The translations under genes and the position numbers were made by a program. The notes under the pieces are model-generated. The model had not been told where the DNA came from. It saw only the letters and a list, made by a program, of their open reading frames with translations, and made no database searches. From assembly GCA_029593465.1 (NCBI GenBank), contig JAKTNK010000006.1, positions 1 through 64,000 on the forward strand: a stretch of DNA of 64,000 nt, given 5' to 3'. Positions 15,808 to 24,452 of the stretch are shown one piece after another. This DNA comes from Streptococcus suis. GTDB taxonomy: Bacteria > Bacillota > Bacilli > Lactobacillales > Streptococcaceae. Every line of letters begins with the position of its first letter. Position 1 is the first letter of the stretch.

Positions 15808-17802
15808 ATGCTATCAAAAATAGAAATTTCTATTATGGAAATTTTGAGAAGCCAGGGAACACATACAACGAGTGAAGATATCGGCAATCAGTTATCAATA
15901 AGTAATCGAACAGCACGCAAATATTTGAAAAATCTATCAGAACTCATTGAAAATCATGGTGCTTCTATAACATCGAAAAGAGGTTATGGCTATCATTTAG
16001 CTGTTGAAAATCCCTTAGAATTTGATGCTTTTTGGCAAGAGCAACTGTTAGCAAAAAGAAATTTAAAAGATACTCATCAGCTTGAAGAGAACACAGATCG
16101 TAAACACTATTTATTAAATAAATTATTTTTTGAGGAGACTAAACAATCAGTTGATGATTTAGCGAGAGAACTGTTTGTTAGTAGAACAACCCTCAATAAT
16201 GTTTTTGCATCGATAAGAGAAGATATACGCTCCTATCATATAGAGTTAAAAGTGGAGAAAGGAATAATTTCAGTTGTCGGTGATGAAGCTGACATTCGCC
16301 ACTTTATAATGGATTACTTTTTCGTCAATCATATTGAAGAGTCAGTGTGCTCAGTCGTTGAAAATCATTTTATCACAGATATTAATTTTGCCGAGTTGAC
16401 TATCTTTGTTCTTGATGAATGCCGCGATGCAAAACTAAAGTTGTCGGATTTTGTCATTCAAAATTTAGTTTTACATATTGCCTTAATGACACAACGTATT
16501 AGGTTAGGTTATCAATTAGCAGTTTTTAATAATTCTTCAGACATTGAAATGTCTGAAGAATATGAAGTTGCTTTGAAAATTTTAAATCGAGTTGAAATGG
16601 CTTATCAGGTAACTTTTCCTAAAGAAGAAGCTAATTACATTGCTCTTCATCTCATGGTAAAGAAATCCTCGCAGAGGGTTAATGCAATAGACATGTCTGA
16701 TAATGTAATCGAATATCAGATCAAGGAAAAATTATATGAAGCTAGTTCAATTGCAGGTATCGCTCTCTACTTAGATAATGATTTAATTAATGGATTATCA
16801 ACCCATATGAGACCTCTGTTGAAGAGATTAGAAAATAATATTCAACTGACAAATCCTTTAACTCAAAAAGTAAAAGATGACTACTTTGATATTTTCAACT
16901 TAACCAAAAATACTTTCCAAGATATGAAAGAACTGAGGTCTTATGAAGTAACTGATGATGAATGGGCATATGTTACTTTGCATGTGATGGCTGCTATTGA
17001 AAGGTATACTAATAAAAATAAGCTTAGGGTCTTAGTGGTTTGTGCAACTGGATATGGAAGTGCCTTGATGTTAAGAAATCGATTAGAAAAAGAATTCGGG
17101 GGAAGTTTACAAATTGTAGATACAATTAGTTATTATGAACTTTCAGAAAAAAGACTTCAATCAATTGATTTGATTGTTTCTTCAATTAGTTTGTCACATG
17201 TAATGTTTTTAACTCCAGTTATTCATGTTAGTGTTTTTTTAAATCAGGATGATATTGTCAATATAAGAGACTACCTTGCAAGTCAGTCCATTAGTCATTT
17301 TGGTAATCGTAAACAGGTTCCTCATTTAGGGACTGAAAAGGCGATACAAATTATCGAAGATATGTTTTTGAAAAAGAGGTTTATTTACTTTGAGGAAACT
17401 GTTTCCAAAAATAAAGCACTCACTATGATGATGGACTGCCTAGATGAATCTGACGAACCACAATTTCGTCAGCAATTTATAAAGCAAGTTGAATTGAGAG
17501 AAAGCTATGGTTCCGTTATTTTCGGGAATACGGTGGCTGTTCCACACCCTAGCCTATCATTGTCTTATAAAGAACAAATTGTCATAGGTATTTTTAAAGA
17601 ACCGGTAAATTGGGAAGGCGAAAGAAAAGTTCACTTTGTTTTCTTATTATCACCATCTAGAGGAAGTAATTCTTACTTAAAACATATTTCACCAAGTTTA
17701 GTTGGTTTTGTAGAGAATTCTGATTTACAGGATCAGTTATTAAAAAAACCAACGATTGATAAAGTCAAAGAAATATTTATTTCATTGATACGGAAATATT
17801 AG
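15808..17802 (+). CDS. PRD-containing PTS transcriptional regulator (LicR/BglG type)
   Basis: The 664-residue multidomain regulator has an N-terminal winged helix-turn-helix pair (about 5-160), two PTS regulation domains with His near 221 and 279 (LHIALM, ALHLMV) and near 331 and 391 (THMRPL, TLHVMA), an EIIB-like domain with Cys near 411 (VVCATGYGSA) and a C-terminal EIIA-like domain with His near 578 (AVPHPSLS). Phosphorylation by HPr and the cognate EII adjusts activity to sugar supply. It is a DNA-binding activator, since it has an HTH and no RNA-binding CAT domain. It sits within its target operon. Confidence 0.9.
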   Translation: MLSKIEISIMEILRSQGTHTTSEDIGNQLSISNRTARKYLKNLSELIENHGASITSKRGYGYHLAVENPLEFDAFWQEQLLAKRNLKDTHQLEENTDRKHYLLNKLFFEETKQSVDDLARELFVSRTTLNNVFASIREDIRSYHIELKVEKGIISVVGDEADIRHFIMDYFFVNHIEESVCSVVENHFITDINFAELTIFVLDECRDAKLKLSDFVIQNLVLHIALMTQRIRLGYQLAVFNNSSDIEMSEEYEVALKILNRVEMAYQVTFPKEEANYIALHLMVKKSSQRVNAIDMSDNVIEYQIKEKLYEASSIAGIALYLDNDLINGLSTHMRPLLKRLENNIQLTNPLTQKVKDDYFDIFNLTKNTFQDMKELRSYEVTDDEWAYVTLHVMAAIERYTNKNKLRVLVVCATGYGSALMLRNRLEKEFGGSLQIVDTISYYELSEKRLQSIDLIVSSISLSHVMFLTPVIHVSVFLNQDDIVNIRDYLASQSISHFGNRKQVPHLGTEKAIQIIEDMFLKKRFIYFEETVSKNKALTMMMDCLDESDEPQFRQQFIKQVELRESYGSVIFGNTVAVPHPSLSLSYKEQIVIGIFKEPVNWEGERKVHFVFLLSPSRGSNSYLKHISPSLVGFVENSDLQDQLLKKPTIDKVKEIFISLIRKY

Positions 17803-17814
17803 GAGGGAGTCAAT

Positions 17815-18126
17815 ATGAAATATATTATGTTAGTTTGTAATGCAGGAATGTCAACAAGTATGTTAGTGACAAAAATGCAAAAAGCAGCAGAAGAGAAAGG
17901 ATTTGAATCAACTATCTGGGCTGTTCCTGTCTCAGAGGCAGATGCTGAGGTAGCTTCAAAAGAGATAGATGTTCTATTGCTCGGTCCTCAAGTTAAATTT
18001 TTATTGAAAGAGTTCAAAAGTAAATTTGAACCTGATATCAAAGTTGACGCCATTAATATGGTTGATTACGGAATGATGAATGGTGCAAATGTACTAGAAT
18101 CTGCTATTTCAATGATGGGAGAGTAG
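17815..18126 (+). CDS. PTS EIIB component, lactose/cellobiose family
   Basis: At 103 residues it has the usual size. The phosphocysteine is Cys8 in YIMLVCNAGMSTSMLV. It accepts phosphate from EIIA and passes it to the sugar at EIIC. A GGAGGG ribosome binding site lies 12 bases after the regulator stop. EIIA follows after two bases. Confidence 0.95.
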   Translation: MKYIMLVCNAGMSTSMLVTKMQKAAEEKGFESTIWAVPVSEADAEVASKEIDVLLLGPQVKFLLKEFKSKFEPDIKVDAINMVDYGMMNGANVLESAISMMGE

Positions 18127-18128
18127 GA

Positions 18129-18452
18129 ATGTCAGAACCAACCAATTTGGAAGCGATTATGGGGTTGATTATGTATGGTGGTGAGGCAAAAGGCAAAGCT
18201 ATTGAAGCCATACATGAAGCAAAGGGAGGAAATATTGAAGAAGCGAAATTATTAATTAAAGATGCCTATAATTCTTTGAATGTAGCCCATAACTCACAAA
18301 CAGAATTATTAAAACAAGAAGCATCAGGAAATGCTGTTGAATTATCATTGTTAATGGTTCACGGCCAAGATCATCTAATGACTGCCATTGCTTTCATAGA
18401 TATGGCAAGGGAAGTCATTGATGTGTATGAAAAATTAAATGAATTGAGTTAA
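18129..18452 (+). CDS. PTS EIIA component, lactose/cellobiose family
   Basis: A 107-residue all-helical trimer-type EIIA. The phosphohistidine is in LLMVHGQDHLMTA, with the conserved GGEAKGKAIEAI near the N-terminus. It carries phosphate from HPr to EIIB. It is tightly spaced in the operon. Confidence 0.95.
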   Translation: MSEPTNLEAIMGLIMYGGEAKGKAIEAIHEAKGGNIEEAKLLIKDAYNSLNVAHNSQTELLKQEASGNAVELSLLMVHGQDHLMTAIAFIDMAREVIDVYEKLNELS

Positions 18453-18456
18453 TGTT

Positions 18457-18894
18457 ATGAAAGTTGAAAAAGAAGCTCAAGTATCTGTTGAGCAGTTGTT
18501 TGATGTGGTAATAACATCTTTAAAAAATGATTACGAACAAAACACCGCTAAACCTCTTTTTGATGCTGATCTCCAACCGGGATTAACATATTTGAAATCA
18601 TTTGGAAAAAATCAGCAAAATCAAGTAAAAGTAACCCTAATTGCGTTTAAAAAACCAAGTTTATATGAGGTGATGTTTAGTTCAAATAGAGGGAAACAAA
18701 CCGTCACTTATGGCTTTACTAGAGTGTCTAAGGATGAATCTATGATCACTTATCAGCAGACGCTTTCCGAAGCGGATGTCTTTCAGAAAGCCAATCATTT
18801 TTTACTCAATAGATTATTTAAAAAAAGTATGAAACGACAAATTGAGGCCCAGTTAAGGGCGCTGATTAATCAAGCGAAAAATGCTTCTACATAA
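18457..18894 (+). CDS. DUF3284 domain protein
   Basis: A 145-residue soluble protein of the kind often encoded beside lactose/cellobiose PTS genes in streptococci and lactobacilli (DUF3284). It resembles SRPBCC-type folds: alternating strands and a long C-terminal helix (NHFLLNRLFKKSMKRQIEAQL). Its role is unknown; co-occurrence suggests a link to the imported phospho-sugar. It starts four bases after EIIA. Confidence 0.8.
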   Translation: MKVEKEAQVSVEQLFDVVITSLKNDYEQNTAKPLFDADLQPGLTYLKSFGKNQQNQVKVTLIAFKKPSLYEVMFSSNRGKQTVTYGFTRVSKDESMITYQQTLSEADVFQKANHFLLNRLFKKSMKRQIEAQLRALINQAKNAST

Positions 18895-19206
18895 GGATGA
18901 CGAAATGATTAAATAGCTGATAGTTGCCCCAGTAGTTATGAAGTTGGGAGGTGAGATATCATTAGGTCTGACGTTATTTGGAACAATGATGAAAAATCAC
19001 CTAGACTGACTTTTAGAGGACCAATAGAAAAGATGTTGTCAATCATTACGGATAATAGGCAGCATTAATGATATGTGGAGAAAGCAGAGGTTGAAGAAGA
19101 TAGGCCATAAAAGAAATTAAAAGATAGCTATGGTTGGTATAACAATTTAATTCCTAAGTATCAAAGGAGTTAATACTATTTAAGAAAAAAATGTTAGGAG
19201 GAAGAG
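18895..19206 (+). other. Gap inside the PTS operon with no intact gene, probably degenerate coding sequence
   Basis: About 310 bases separate the DUF3284 gene from EIIC, while the other operon genes are spaced by 1-15 bases or, for the regulator, about 100. Short readable pieces exist, such as EISLGLTLFGTMMKNHLD, but every frame is cut by stops. A gene has probably decayed here; no family could be recognised. A GGAGGAAG ribosome binding site for EIIC lies at the end. Confidence 0.5.
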
Positions 19207-20580
19207 ATGTCTAATTTTTCTGATAAATTTATGGAAATTTCTGGGAAAATAGGGTCACAACGTCATCTCGTTGCGATTCGTGATTCCTTTATTGCGATGA
19301 TGCCGATTACAATGGCAGGTTCAGTCGCTGTCCTTTTAAATGTTTTCCTGAGGGATATCCCGACAAATATGGGTTGGACTGGTTTTGCAGAAGCAATGCA
19401 ACCTATCATTAATATTAATGGATACGTTTATTTTGGCACGATTGGTATCATGGCGCTATTTTTTGCTTTTACATTTGGATACAATCTTTCTGTAATGCAC
19501 AAAGTTAATCCATTAGCAGGTGGCTTGATTTCTTTTGCGTCATTTATTGCAACGATTCCACAGAATATCACTATTTCAACAACTTTGGAGAATGTGAATC
19601 CAGAGAATATTGCTATTTTGAAAGAAATTGGGTTAACCGTTGTTACAACTGATGCAACGTCAAGTATTGAAATGAGTCAGTGGGGGGCTATTGCATTAAA
19701 TTATGCTGGGGCAACTGGATTATTCACAGCTTTAGTGATTGGTTTTATGTCGACTTTTGTATATGCGGCGCTAACTAAGAGAAATATCACTATTAAATTA
19801 CCAGAAACAGTTCCACCAGCGGTCAATAAGGCGTTTGCAGCAATTATTCCCGGCACAGCAGCGATTTATATTTCCGCTATCGTAGCTTATATTGCATTTA
19901 CATTCACAGGTTTAGCATTAGGAGATTTGATTTCGACCTACATCCAAAAACCGTTAATGGGACTCTCACAAGGTATTGGATCAGTTATTTTCTTAACTTT
20001 TCTTGTTCAACTATTCTGGTTCTTTGGTCTCCATGGACACAATGTGTTAGCACCAGTAATGGACGGTATCTACGGTGTGGCCCTCAATGAAAATACGGCA
20101 GTTTATGAAGCTACTAAAAATGTTTCAGAATTACCTTGGGATTGGACACGAGGGTCATTCGATGCCTATGCTCAAATGGGTGGCTCAGGTGTAACGCTTG
20201 CTTTGCTGATAGCAATCTTTATTTTCTCTAAACGAGAAGAACACAAGACAATTGCTAAATTATCAGCACCAATGGGAGTTTTTAATATCAATGAACCAAT
20301 TATTTTTGGGATGCCAATTGTCCTAAATCCTATCTTTGTCATTCCTTGGTTAATTGTTCCACCGATTTGTGCTGCGATTGGCTATGTTGCCACTGCTACA
20401 GGATTGATTCCACCAGTATTCTTAGCAGTTCCGTGGATTACGCCACCAGGGTTGTATGCTTATCTAGCAACAGGGGGGAGTTTAATGGCAGGACTTATTT
20501 CCATTTTTAACGTGTTTGTTGCATTCTTAATCTGGACACCATTTGTTATTTCAGCAAATAAAATTAAACCTGGTGAGTAA
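19207..20580 (+). CDS. PTS EIIC component, lactose/cellobiose family
   Basis: A 457-residue integral membrane protein with about ten helices. It has the family features SQRHLVAIRDSFIAMMPITMAGS near the N-terminus, the FFGLHGHNVLAPVMDG loop and the GVFNINEPIIFGMPIVLNP substrate-site motif with its Glu. It takes in and phosphorylates the beta-glucoside together with the EIIA and EIIB encoded upstream. Confidence 0.95.
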   Translation: MSNFSDKFMEISGKIGSQRHLVAIRDSFIAMMPITMAGSVAVLLNVFLRDIPTNMGWTGFAEAMQPIININGYVYFGTIGIMALFFAFTFGYNLSVMHKVNPLAGGLISFASFIATIPQNITISTTLENVNPENIAILKEIGLTVVTTDATSSIEMSQWGAIALNYAGATGLFTALVIGFMSTFVYAALTKRNITIKLPETVPPAVNKAFAAIIPGTAAIYISAIVAYIAFTFTGLALGDLISTYIQKPLMGLSQGIGSVIFLTFLVQLFWFFGLHGHNVLAPVMDGIYGVALNENTAVYEATKNVSELPWDWTRGSFDAYAQMGGSGVTLALLIAIFIFSKREEHKTIAKLSAPMGVFNINEPIIFGMPIVLNPIFVIPWLIVPPICAAIGYVATATGLIPPVFLAVPWITPPGLYAYLATGGSLMAGLISIFNVFVAFLIWTPFVISANKIKPGE

Positions 20581-20582
20581 GA

Positions 20583-20732
20583 ATGAAAAAGAGTAATGTT
20601 TCGTTCTTGATTGCTTTAGGCTTCTTTGTCATTGCTATTAGTCCAACCTTTGGAAATAAGTACTATAACTTAATGACTGGATTTTTCTTAATCATTTTAG
20701 GTCTCTATGTGATGAAGAAAAACAAGAAATAA
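20583..20732 (+). CDS. 49-aa membrane protein after EIIC
   Basis: This two-helix peptide (SFLIALGFFVIAISPTF and LMTGFFLIILGLYVM) ends in basic KKNKK. It starts two bases after the EIIC stop, in an overlapping GTGAGTAAGAATG arrangement, so translation should be coupled. Its position suggests a small accessory subunit of the transporter, but no family was recognised. Confidence 0.65.
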   Translation: MKKSNVSFLIALGFFVIAISPTFGNKYYNLMTGFFLIILGLYVMKKNKK

Positions 20733-20806
20733 TGTAAAAAGTCAGAAGAACAAAAAATTGAACTTCTGAGCTGTTAATCTTATTTGCTTTGTTGTATCAA
20801 TAACAA

Positions 20807-20852
20807 ATGCTTTAATTGGTAGTAAAAAATTGCCAATCAAAGCATCTTTTTT
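20807..20852 (+). terminator. Rho-independent terminator of the PTS operon
   Basis: A 15-bp stem with one A-C mismatch and one G-T pair (ATGCTTTAATTGGTA against TGCCAATCAAAGCAT), a loop of A-rich sequence, then six T after one base. Confidence 0.8.
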
Positions 20853-21037
20853 AATGGAGAGGTTAATCATTTTCCCACTAATGTTTTATGATTGCCCTTT
20901 TAAACTCTTAGATGATGTTCTGATTAGTAAGTGATGATATGCAAGGGAGCTTATAAATTAAGCAATAATTTTTTCAACTAATTTCGCAACTCATGATTTA
21001 GTTAAGGTGAATAAGGTCTTTTGATATCATAAAAAAC

Positions 21038-21066
21038 TTGACTTGACATGTAAATTTGGGTATAAA
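21038..21066 (+). promoter_or_regulatory. Promoter of the LacI-type repressor gene
   Basis: TTGACT (21038-21043), a 17-base spacer and TATAAA (21061-21066), followed by a GAGGTGAT ribosome binding site. The rest of the 350-base gap from 20733 holds the terminator above and otherwise nothing recognised. Confidence 0.65.
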
Positions 21067-21084
21067 GAAGTGAGGTGATGACAG

Positions 21085-22056
21085 ATGAAAGCGACAATGA
21101 AAGATGTGGCAGAATTAGCGGGAGTTGGTTTGGGAACGGTTTCTCGTGTGGTTAATGGTGTTAAGGTTAAGGATTCAACATTTCAAAAAGTTAAGGCAGC
21201 CATTGATATTTTAAACTATAAACCAGATGAGTATGCACGTGGTTTGAAGACAAATCGAAGTAATATTATTGCTTTGATTATTCCAACGATATGGCACCCT
21301 TTTTTTTCAGAGTTTGCTTATCATGTTGAAAAAGAATTAGCAGTGAGGCATTACAAACTGTTTATTTGTAATGCCGAAGAAAATGGTCAAAAAGAATTTG
21401 AATACTTGCAGATGCTGGAAAAAAATAAAGTTGATGGCATCATTGGGATTACCTATTCTGATATCGATCAATATGTATCATCAAATTTACCTTTCGTTAG
21501 CATTGACCGTCATTTCTCAGAGAAAATTCCATACGTGACGTCAGATAATTACGGCGGTGGCAAATTAGCTGCAGAAGTATTGATAGAAAAGGGAGCGACT
21601 AGCTTTGCCTTTATCGGAGGTACCAATCGCTTTGACAATGAGACAGAGCTACGCAAAGTAGGCTTTTCAGAAACACTTCAAAAAAAGGGATTGGTTGTTA
21701 AAACATTAGACATGTTGGAACCGATTGTTAATCTGCATGACAACATTGAAACATTTTTAAGGGATAACCCTGATATAGACGGGATTTTTACCGTTAATGA
21801 TTTCATGGCTCTTGAGGTTATCAAGGTGAGTAAACGTTTAAATCGTTATGCTCCCGCAGATTATCAAATTATTGGCTTTGATGGTTTAAAACCTGCTATC
21901 GAACAAGAATACTATGTTTCAACAATTGCTCAACCAATTGAACAGATGGCCAAAGAGGCTGTGGGGTTATTGATGACTGTTATTGACAATACCGTTGAAC
22001 AAACTAGAATTGTCCTACCGGTTCGTTTTGAAGAAGGAGGAACAACAAACCTTTAA
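21085..22056 (+). CDS. LacI-family repressor of the sucrose/fructo-oligosaccharide operon
   Basis: A 323-residue protein with an N-terminal LacI helix-turn-helix (MKDVAELAGVGLGTVSRVVNG) and hinge (YKPDEYARGLKTNRS), then a periplasmic-binding-protein-like sugar domain (ALIIPTIWHPFFSE, VTSDNYGGGKLAAEVL, FTVNDFMALEV). It probably binds the two GAAACGTTTC operators found just downstream of the next promoter and is released by sucrose or a fructo-oligosaccharide, as pneumococcal SusR. It precedes the binding protein gene in the same direction. Confidence 0.88.
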   Translation: MKATMKDVAELAGVGLGTVSRVVNGVKVKDSTFQKVKAAIDILNYKPDEYARGLKTNRSNIIALIIPTIWHPFFSEFAYHVEKELAVRHYKLFICNAEENGQKEFEYLQMLEKNKVDGIIGITYSDIDQYVSSNLPFVSIDRHFSEKIPYVTSDNYGGGKLAAEVLIEKGATSFAFIGGTNRFDNETELRKVGFSETLQKKGLVVKTLDMLEPIVNLHDNIETFLRDNPDIDGIFTVNDFMALEVIKVSKRLNRYAPADYQIIGFDGLKPAIEQEYYVSTIAQPIEQMAKEAVGLLMTVIDNTVEQTRIVLPVRFEEGGTTNL

Positions 22057-22074
22057 AAAATAATGCCAAATGTC

Positions 22075-22103
22075 TTGACAAAGAGGTTGAAATCGGTTAC
22101 AAT
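22075..22103 (+). promoter_or_regulatory. Strong promoter overlapped by a perfect cre site
   Basis: TTGACA (22075-22080), 17 bases, TACAAT (22098-22103). TGAAATCGGTTACA at 22088-22101 agrees with every defined position of the CcpA consensus TGWNANCGNTNWCA and covers part of the -10. CcpA binding would therefore block RNA polymerase: glucose repression of the ABC operon. Confidence 0.85.
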
Positions 22104-22118
22104 TAAATCAACAAAATT

Positions 22119-22180
22119 GAAACGTTTCCAAACCTTGGGTTCCAACCCGCAAAATTTTTGAAGTTAATTTGAAACGTTTC
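22119..22180 (+). promoter_or_regulatory. Two identical LacI-type operators
   Basis: The perfect palindrome GAAACGTTTC occurs at 22119-22128 and 22171-22180, each inside TTGAAACGTTTCCAA. The centres are 52 bp apart, about five helical turns, which would allow one repressor tetramer or two dimers to form a loop. Both lie between the likely transcription start and the binding-protein gene. Confidence 0.85.
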
Positions 22181-22202
22181 CAAAAAGGGGAGGACTACTA
22201 TA

Positions 22203-23501
22203 ATGGTGTCACAAAAATCTGCTTCTGTACTATTGCTTGTTTCTAGCTTATTGCTGACTGCTTGTGCTAATGATAATAGCAGCCAATCAAAAAAGAATGG
22301 TGATTCCAAAACGGTGACACTTTGGGTTCAGTATTCTAAAGAGTCAGCTGAAGGTAAAGTCATGACACAATCAATAAAGGATTTTAACGAAAGTAATGAC
22401 AAGGGGTATAGAGCAACTGTTGAATACATTCCAAGAAGTGGATCTGGAGGCGGTTATGAGGACAAAGTAAACGCTGCTCTAACCAATAATACCCTTCCAG
22501 ATGTTTTAACCTTAGATGGTCCAAATACTGCTGCTTATGCCAAGTCAGGGATTATAGCTCCTATAGATGACTACATTACTGAAAAAGACGATTTACTTCC
22601 AAGTATCATTGCGGAAGGAACTTACAACAATAAGTTATATTCGCTAGGTTACTCGGAATCAAGTGTTGGTATTTACTATAATAAGAAGATGTTAGCGGAG
22701 GCAGGTGTTGATTTACAAACTCTCCCTACTGTTGAAAAACCATGGACTTATGATCAATACAATGAATTATTTGAAAACTTATCGAAATACTACAAAAAGC
22801 CTGCCATTGATGTTGGGTTTGATGATCATTCAGAATGGTTAATGTATGCTTTCACACCATTTGTCTGGTCCTCTGGCGGAGATGTTGTTAACGATAAGGG
22901 AACCAAAGCTTCAGGAAGTTTTGATAATTCAGGTTCTGTTGAGGCATTTACCTTTATTCAAGGCTTAATCAAAAATGATTATTCAACCATTACTCCTGAG
23001 AAGAATGGTTTTCAAAAAGGGATTTACCCAATGAAAATGAGTGGTTCCTGGACGATGCAAGAAATGGACTCTCAATATAAAGATGTGGACTATGGAGTAT
23101 TACCGTTACCAATGTCACCTAAAACGAATAAATTGGTATCACCAACCGGTAGCTGGGCCTATGGCATGAGTGCCACTACTGATAAGAAAGAAGCGGCTGG
23201 AGCTCTGATAGATTTTCTAGGATCAGACCAAGAAGTTTATGATATGAGTGTCGGTAACTCAGTATTACCATCTCGGAAATCAACTTCTGAGCGCTTATCA
23301 GGTAAAGTTTCTGAACCAATGAAGGTGCTACTAGAACAGAATGCTAAGAGTGGACATGCTCGTCCTGTTTTGGTCAATTACCCACAAATTAGTCGGATTG
23401 TTCAAGACTCAGTGACCGAGGTGACTTATGTTGATCAGCATAAAGATATCAAAGCCTTCCTTGAACAAAAAGCTAAAGAAATCGATTCGCTTTTACCATA
23501 A
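22203..23501 (+). CDS. ABC transporter sugar-binding lipoprotein
   Basis: A 432-residue family-1 extracellular solute-binding protein. The signal peptide ends in the lipobox LLTAC with Cys21 as the lipid anchor. The mature part has VTLWVQYS, PDVLTLDGPNTAAYA and the sugar-binding GSWTMQEM region. It captures sucrose/fructo-oligosaccharide-type sugars (inferred from the GH32 enzyme in the operon), like pneumococcal SusX. No ATPase is encoded here, so the shared MsmK-type ATPase encoded elsewhere is likely used. Confidence 0.9.
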   Translation: MVSQKSASVLLLVSSLLLTACANDNSSQSKKNGDSKTVTLWVQYSKESAEGKVMTQSIKDFNESNDKGYRATVEYIPRSGSGGGYEDKVNAALTNNTLPDVLTLDGPNTAAYAKSGIIAPIDDYITEKDDLLPSIIAEGTYNNKLYSLGYSESSVGIYYNKKMLAEAGVDLQTLPTVEKPWTYDQYNELFENLSKYYKKPAIDVGFDDHSEWLMYAFTPFVWSSGGDVVNDKGTKASGSFDNSGSVEAFTFIQGLIKNDYSTITPEKNGFQKGIYPMKMSGSWTMQEMDSQYKDVDYGVLPLPMSPKTNKLVSPTGSWAYGMSATTDKKEAAGALIDFLGSDQEVYDMSVGNSVLPSRKSTSERLSGKVSEPMKVLLEQNAKSGHARPVLVNYPQISRIVQDSVTEVTYVDQHKDIKAFLEQKAKEIDSLLP

Positions 23502-23509
23502 ACATGAGG

Positions 23510-23547
23510 ATATGGGTTGTTTAAACATTTCGTTAAACAACCCATAT
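23510..23547 (+). promoter_or_regulatory. Intercistronic hairpin after the binding-protein gene
   Basis: A perfect 15-bp stem (ATATGGGTTGTTTAA with its complement) and an 8-base loop, without a good T-run. Such hairpins after binding-protein genes act as mRNA 3' stabilisers or partial terminators and let the binding protein be made in excess over the permeases. Confidence 0.7.
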
Positions 23548-23570
23548 GATTTAATAAAGGAGTAAGTGAG

Positions 23571-24452
23571 ATGAATGCTAAAACAAAAGAATCCATTATG
23601 GGATATTTATTCTTATCTCCTGCAATGATTATTTTAGGACTATTTCTTTTTTTACCAACCCTCTTATCCATTTATTATGCTTTTACCAACTATTATTTAT
23701 TAACGCCAGATGCAACCGCTATTATAGGCTTAGATAATTTCAAAAAGTTATTTAGTGATCCGTTATTTATGACGAGTTTAAAAAATATCGCTCAATTTGT
23801 TCTGTTTATCATTCCTTTGCAACTGGGTTTAGCTTTAAGTCTAGCATTATTAGTCAATAATAAGCGAAAATCAACGATATTCTTTAAAATTGCTTTCTTT
23901 GCTCCTGTTGTGATGTCATTGGTAGTCGTTTCTGTTCTGTGGTTGGTGTTATTAAATCCATCAAGCGGGGTCATCAATTCCATGCTATCCGCTATTGGAA
24001 TCAACCCCCAACCTTTCCTAACAAGTCCTAAACAGGCCATGTATGTCATTATTGTCGTATCAGCTTGGCAAGGTGCAGGTTATCAGATGTTGATTTTTCT
24101 TGCTGGACTTCAAAATATTCCCTCTTCACTCTATGAGGCAGCGAGCATTGATGGAGCAAGTAAATGGAAACAATTTATAAACATAACACTGCCGATGTTA
24201 AAACCAACATCAATCCTAATTTTAACAACAACCTTAATCGATGCTTTTAAACTGGTCATTCAACCGATGGTAATGACACAAGGTGGGCCACTTAATTCAA
24301 CACTGACCCCAGTCTATTACATTTATCGAACTGGTTTTACAGATCGTGCAGTTGGCTATGCTAGCTCCATCACAGTCATTTTCGGAGCGATTATTATTGT
24401 CTTTACATTATTACAAAGAAAAATGACAGGAGATGAAGGGTATTATGACTAG
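23571..24452 (+). CDS. ABC sugar permease (MalF type)
   Basis: A 293-residue inner-membrane subunit with six helices and the EAA loop (YEAASIDGASKWKQFINITLPML) that docks the ATPase. It starts after an AAAGGAG ribosome binding site. It forms the channel with the permease encoded next, overlapping it by eight bases. Confidence 0.93.
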   Translation: MNAKTKESIMGYLFLSPAMIILGLFLFLPTLLSIYYAFTNYYLLTPDATAIIGLDNFKKLFSDPLFMTSLKNIAQFVLFIIPLQLGLALSLALLVNNKRKSTIFFKIAFFAPVVMSLVVVSVLWLVLLNPSSGVINSMLSAIGINPQPFLTSPKQAMYVIIVVSAWQGAGYQMLIFLAGLQNIPSSLYEAASIDGASKWKQFINITLPMLKPTSILILTTTLIDAFKLVIQPMVMTQGGPLNSTLTPVYYIYRTGFTDRAVGYASSITVIFGAIIIVFTLLQRKMTGDEGYYD

